From assembly GCA_025526915.1 (NCBI GenBank), contig JAHLKH010000277.1, positions 1 to 25,288 on the forward strand: a DNA stretch of 25,288 bases, in the 5' to 3' direction. The first letter of the stretch is position 1. The number at the start of each line of letters is the position of its first letter. Below the pieces are notes generated by a model. The model did no database searches. It was not told the DNA's origin and saw only the letters and a list, made by a program, of their open reading frames with translations. This document shows positions 23,153 to 25,288 of this stretch, piece by piece. The DNA is from Entophlyctis helioformis (lineage: Eukaryota > Chytridiomycota > Chytridiomycetes > Chytridiales > Chytriomycetaceae). Position numbers and translations under genes: made by a program.

Positions 23153-24585
23153 GGATGGATCACTCGGTGGATCGTTGAGCTGCCGCGTATCGTCGAGCTG
23201 CTGTAAGGCATCGCGCTTGGCTTGGTCTGACTTTGAGAACTGTCGAGGCGATACACACAGAATGCCTGCAGCAATTCTGCCCACTCATGTCAACCTCTGT
23301 CCTGGCTGCCTTTGTGTACACAGCAAGGTCGCAGCGACGAGTGTCTTTGCAACAGCCAGCAGCGCAGATAATCAGCAAGTCTTGCATTCAAGGCACGATG
23401 CCGTCGCACCCCGTCATCCACAGCCAACAGCCACGCCCACCTGACTTGTCAGCATGCCCGCGAATGCAATGACGAGCAGCATGCACAGTCTCAGTCAACA
23501 ACAAAGGGCTGATCGACTGCAGGCTGCAAAGAACAAGTCGTCCCAGACCTGCTGGCGACTGAAGTCAACAGCATCCAAAGTCGGCAATGAAGACACTGTG
23601 CCCAAGGAGAAACTCGCCTTGCACCATCATCACAAGAAAGTGCGACACATTTGTGAGATCTGGGATGACTACTCGGTCAAAGATTGGAGGATTGTCATGG
23701 TGTTGGTTGGCAATGTCTGTTCCAAGGAGCCAGATAGCGATATGGCGCATCTCAGTACTGCTCGGAGCACAAAGGAGGGCTGGGCATCAGGTTGGAGGTA
23801 TTCACACGGATGAGATCTAGCAATTCCATGCGCACTTGGTGATTCCAACTGCGGCATGGACCCTATGAACAAGGCTGGATGGGCAACCAGTGCTGTGGCT
23901 GCCATGCCAGCATCCAACCGCCGTTGAGCATCAAGCAAGCCTTTGGTTGCAGATTCAACCTATGAGCATTGTGGAATCGAGGCGATCTGGGTTGATGTTC
24001 TCAGAAGCCACTTCAACTTGACAATGGGCGTGGCGCTCTGGGTGCCACCAACCCTTAGATCACTGCCTGTTTCAAGAGGGGTGGCGCTTCTACCGACGCG
24101 TGCGCCATTGTGCGCGCCATCGCACTCCAGCATCAACCAAGACGTCAAGGTCTGCTGTGACGCGGTTGTCTCTGCAGAAGAATGCCGGCTGTCACCAGTC
24201 GAGACTGCCACAAGCAGGATGGCCCTTGGTATGCTGCCCAGTGGCCATCAAGCCATACCCTTCAAGATGGGCTGTAAGCCAGCCTCAAAGCAGAGACAAT
24301 CCGCATCAATGCCATCTGTTTGCTGCTCAGAGTGACTGGCCAAGAACAATGAAAATGATTTTAAATTTGGCGACCAGTGGCGTCCAATCATTGTGCTCGG
24401 CCAAAGGGAACAAATGTCTTGTGCCGAGCCCAGCTTGCCATCCACGGCCATGCTCATGGAGGACGAGGCGTGGAGCCCTTTGTCCATTGTTCCATCGGGC
24501 TGCTCGCTGCAAGGAATGGAGAAGCGATTTTGAACTTTCCGCGACACTCTGCAACTGTCTGATTGAGCTTTCAGCAGCCGCGCAC
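23153..24585. other. About 1.4 kb without a confident gene
   Basis: Base composition is less GC-rich than the flanks. An ATG frame on plus, 23454-23813 (119 codons), contains IWDDYSVKDWRIVMVLVGNV, and an overlapping minus frame (23669-23938) contains VAHPALFIGSMPQLESP. Neither shows a known domain and they exclude each other in part. No terminal repeats, LTRs or transposase motifs were found by eye. It may be a decayed mobile element or plain intergenic sequence. Confidence 0.4.
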
Positions 24586-24663
24586 GCACGATCAGCAACC
24601 GCACACGCACTCGCACACACACGCGCACACGCACACGCACACGCACGATCAGCAACTGCGCAT

Positions 24664-24698
<35 letters not shown>

Positions 24699-24756
24699 AT
24701 CAGCAACTGCGCACACACGCACGCACGCACGATCAGCACACGCACACACGCACAAC
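24586..24756 (+). repeat. CA/CACG microsatellite with four GCACGATCAGCA units
   Basis: GCACGATCAGCA occurs exactly at 24586, 24643, 24694 and 24727, each followed by alternating CA/CG dinucleotides. It is thus a compound repeat with a higher-order unit of 57, 51 and 33 nt. It ends one base before the ATG at 24757, so it forms the promoter or 5' leader of the next gene. Alternating purine-pyrimidine tracts of this kind can adopt Z-DNA. Confidence 0.85.
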
Positions 24757-25288
24757 ATGGGCATCATCGGCCAGTCTGCACATTCCAGGAAGGCAAAGGC
24801 CGTCGTCGTACACAAGGACGTGCCTTGGTCCTCGGCGTTGACATTTGTGTTGGACAATGCACAACTGCCACGAGATCCGAGCGACACCAGCACGACCACA
24901 CCCAGCACTTGCGGCATCGTCCACGTCGATGTGATGAGCGTCTTCTTTGCGTACTTTATCGGGCAAGGAAGGCCTGATCTACAACCATCCATGGCCGAAC
25001 GAAAGTCAGTCCTCGAGCCAGTACTCGAGTCGTTCATTGGCAAGTTCGGCGACAAGCACACATACGTCTTTCATGTTGACGGTCAGCACGGCGACTCTGG
25101 GCTTAAGATCGAGCACAGGCACCGTGCCGTTAAGGTCCTGAATGGGGTGGCCACTGTTCTGCGGTGCATTCGCAAACGCGGCAAGTGCAAGAGATCGAAA
25201 CACTTGACCAGGTGCGTCCACTTCTTCATGCCACATCGAGGCGATTCTAACTAACCATCAATGATCCAGGAAAGACAGACAGGCGCTG
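24757..25288 (+). CDS. XPG/FEN1-like nuclease-domain protein, 5' part only
   Basis: Exon 1 runs 24757-25211. An intron 25212-25269 (donor GTGCGT, branch CTAAC, acceptor CAG) joins it to KDRQAL at the window edge. The protein begins MGII, as XPG/FEN1 nucleases begin MGI. It has GIVHVDVMSVFFAYF, where the Asp matches the first metal-binding residue of the PIN-like XPG fold, then an alpha-helical stretch and KHTYVFHVDG, matching the second conserved strand (hhhxDG), followed by a basic region (RKRGKCKRSKHLTRK). Large families of such proteins occur in Mucoromycota genomes with unknown roles. The acidic motif EAD expected further on is outside the window, so activity cannot be judged. The family call is by motif only. 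Confidence 0.5.

Noticed and set aside
22758..23444. 228-residue plus-strand frame
   Set aside because: Ala/Val/Arg-rich antisense of the more protein-like minus frame; no domain.
24327..25061. Cys/Val/Arg-rich minus-strand frame over the microsatellite
   Set aside because: Translated TG/CG repeat opposite the XPG-like gene; the plus strand has the MGI start, VDV and VDG motifs and a good intron.

Overview
The window is nuclear DNA of a fungus. The clearest marker is a WOPR (Gti1/Pac2) transcription factor, a family known only from fungi. The genes are split by many short GT-AG introns (about 50-190 nt, often with a CTAAC-like branch site), and AATAAA signals lie 27-37 nt past several stops. 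The DNA is GC-rich by eye and full of CAG, CCAG and CT microsatellites. The Fanzor end, the Ty3-type integrase and the XPG-like gene fit an early-diverging fungus (zygomycete or zoosporic), but the species cannot be read from the sequence.

Layout, left to right: the 3' end of a Fanzor (eukaryotic TnpB) gene with hairpins at and after its stop (1-559); a four-helix membrane protein (987-1659); a kinesin (1797-4266); the ribosome-biogenesis DEAD-box helicase Dbp10/DDX54 (4559-8366); a repeat-rich promoter region; a WOPR regulator with a 16-nt first coding exon and a long first intron (8940-12995); a possible 64-residue gene (13279-13472); a GPI-anchored-like surface protein on the minus strand (13519-13908); a damaged BCS1-like AAA ATPase that runs in frame into a Ty3/gypsy integrase fragment (14378-15842); a very large STRIP/Far11 gene on the minus strand (15979-20915); the RNA polymerase II assembly GTPase GPN1/Npa3, divergent from it (20946-22456); a hypothetical minus-strand ORF; about 1.4 kb with no confident gene; a CA/CG microsatellite; and the start of an XPG/FEN1-like nuclease gene that leaves the window.

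Most genes are unrelated housekeeping or signalling genes. STRIP (STRIPAK complex) and GPN1 share a 30-bp divergent spacer. Mobile-element remnants lie at the left edge and inside the BCS1-like locus. About twenty single-base frame breaks occur in otherwise well-conserved genes, nearly all beside G/C runs and mostly as a missing base. They are best read as uncorrected assembly errors, so spans below are given as whole genes with the breaks noted.
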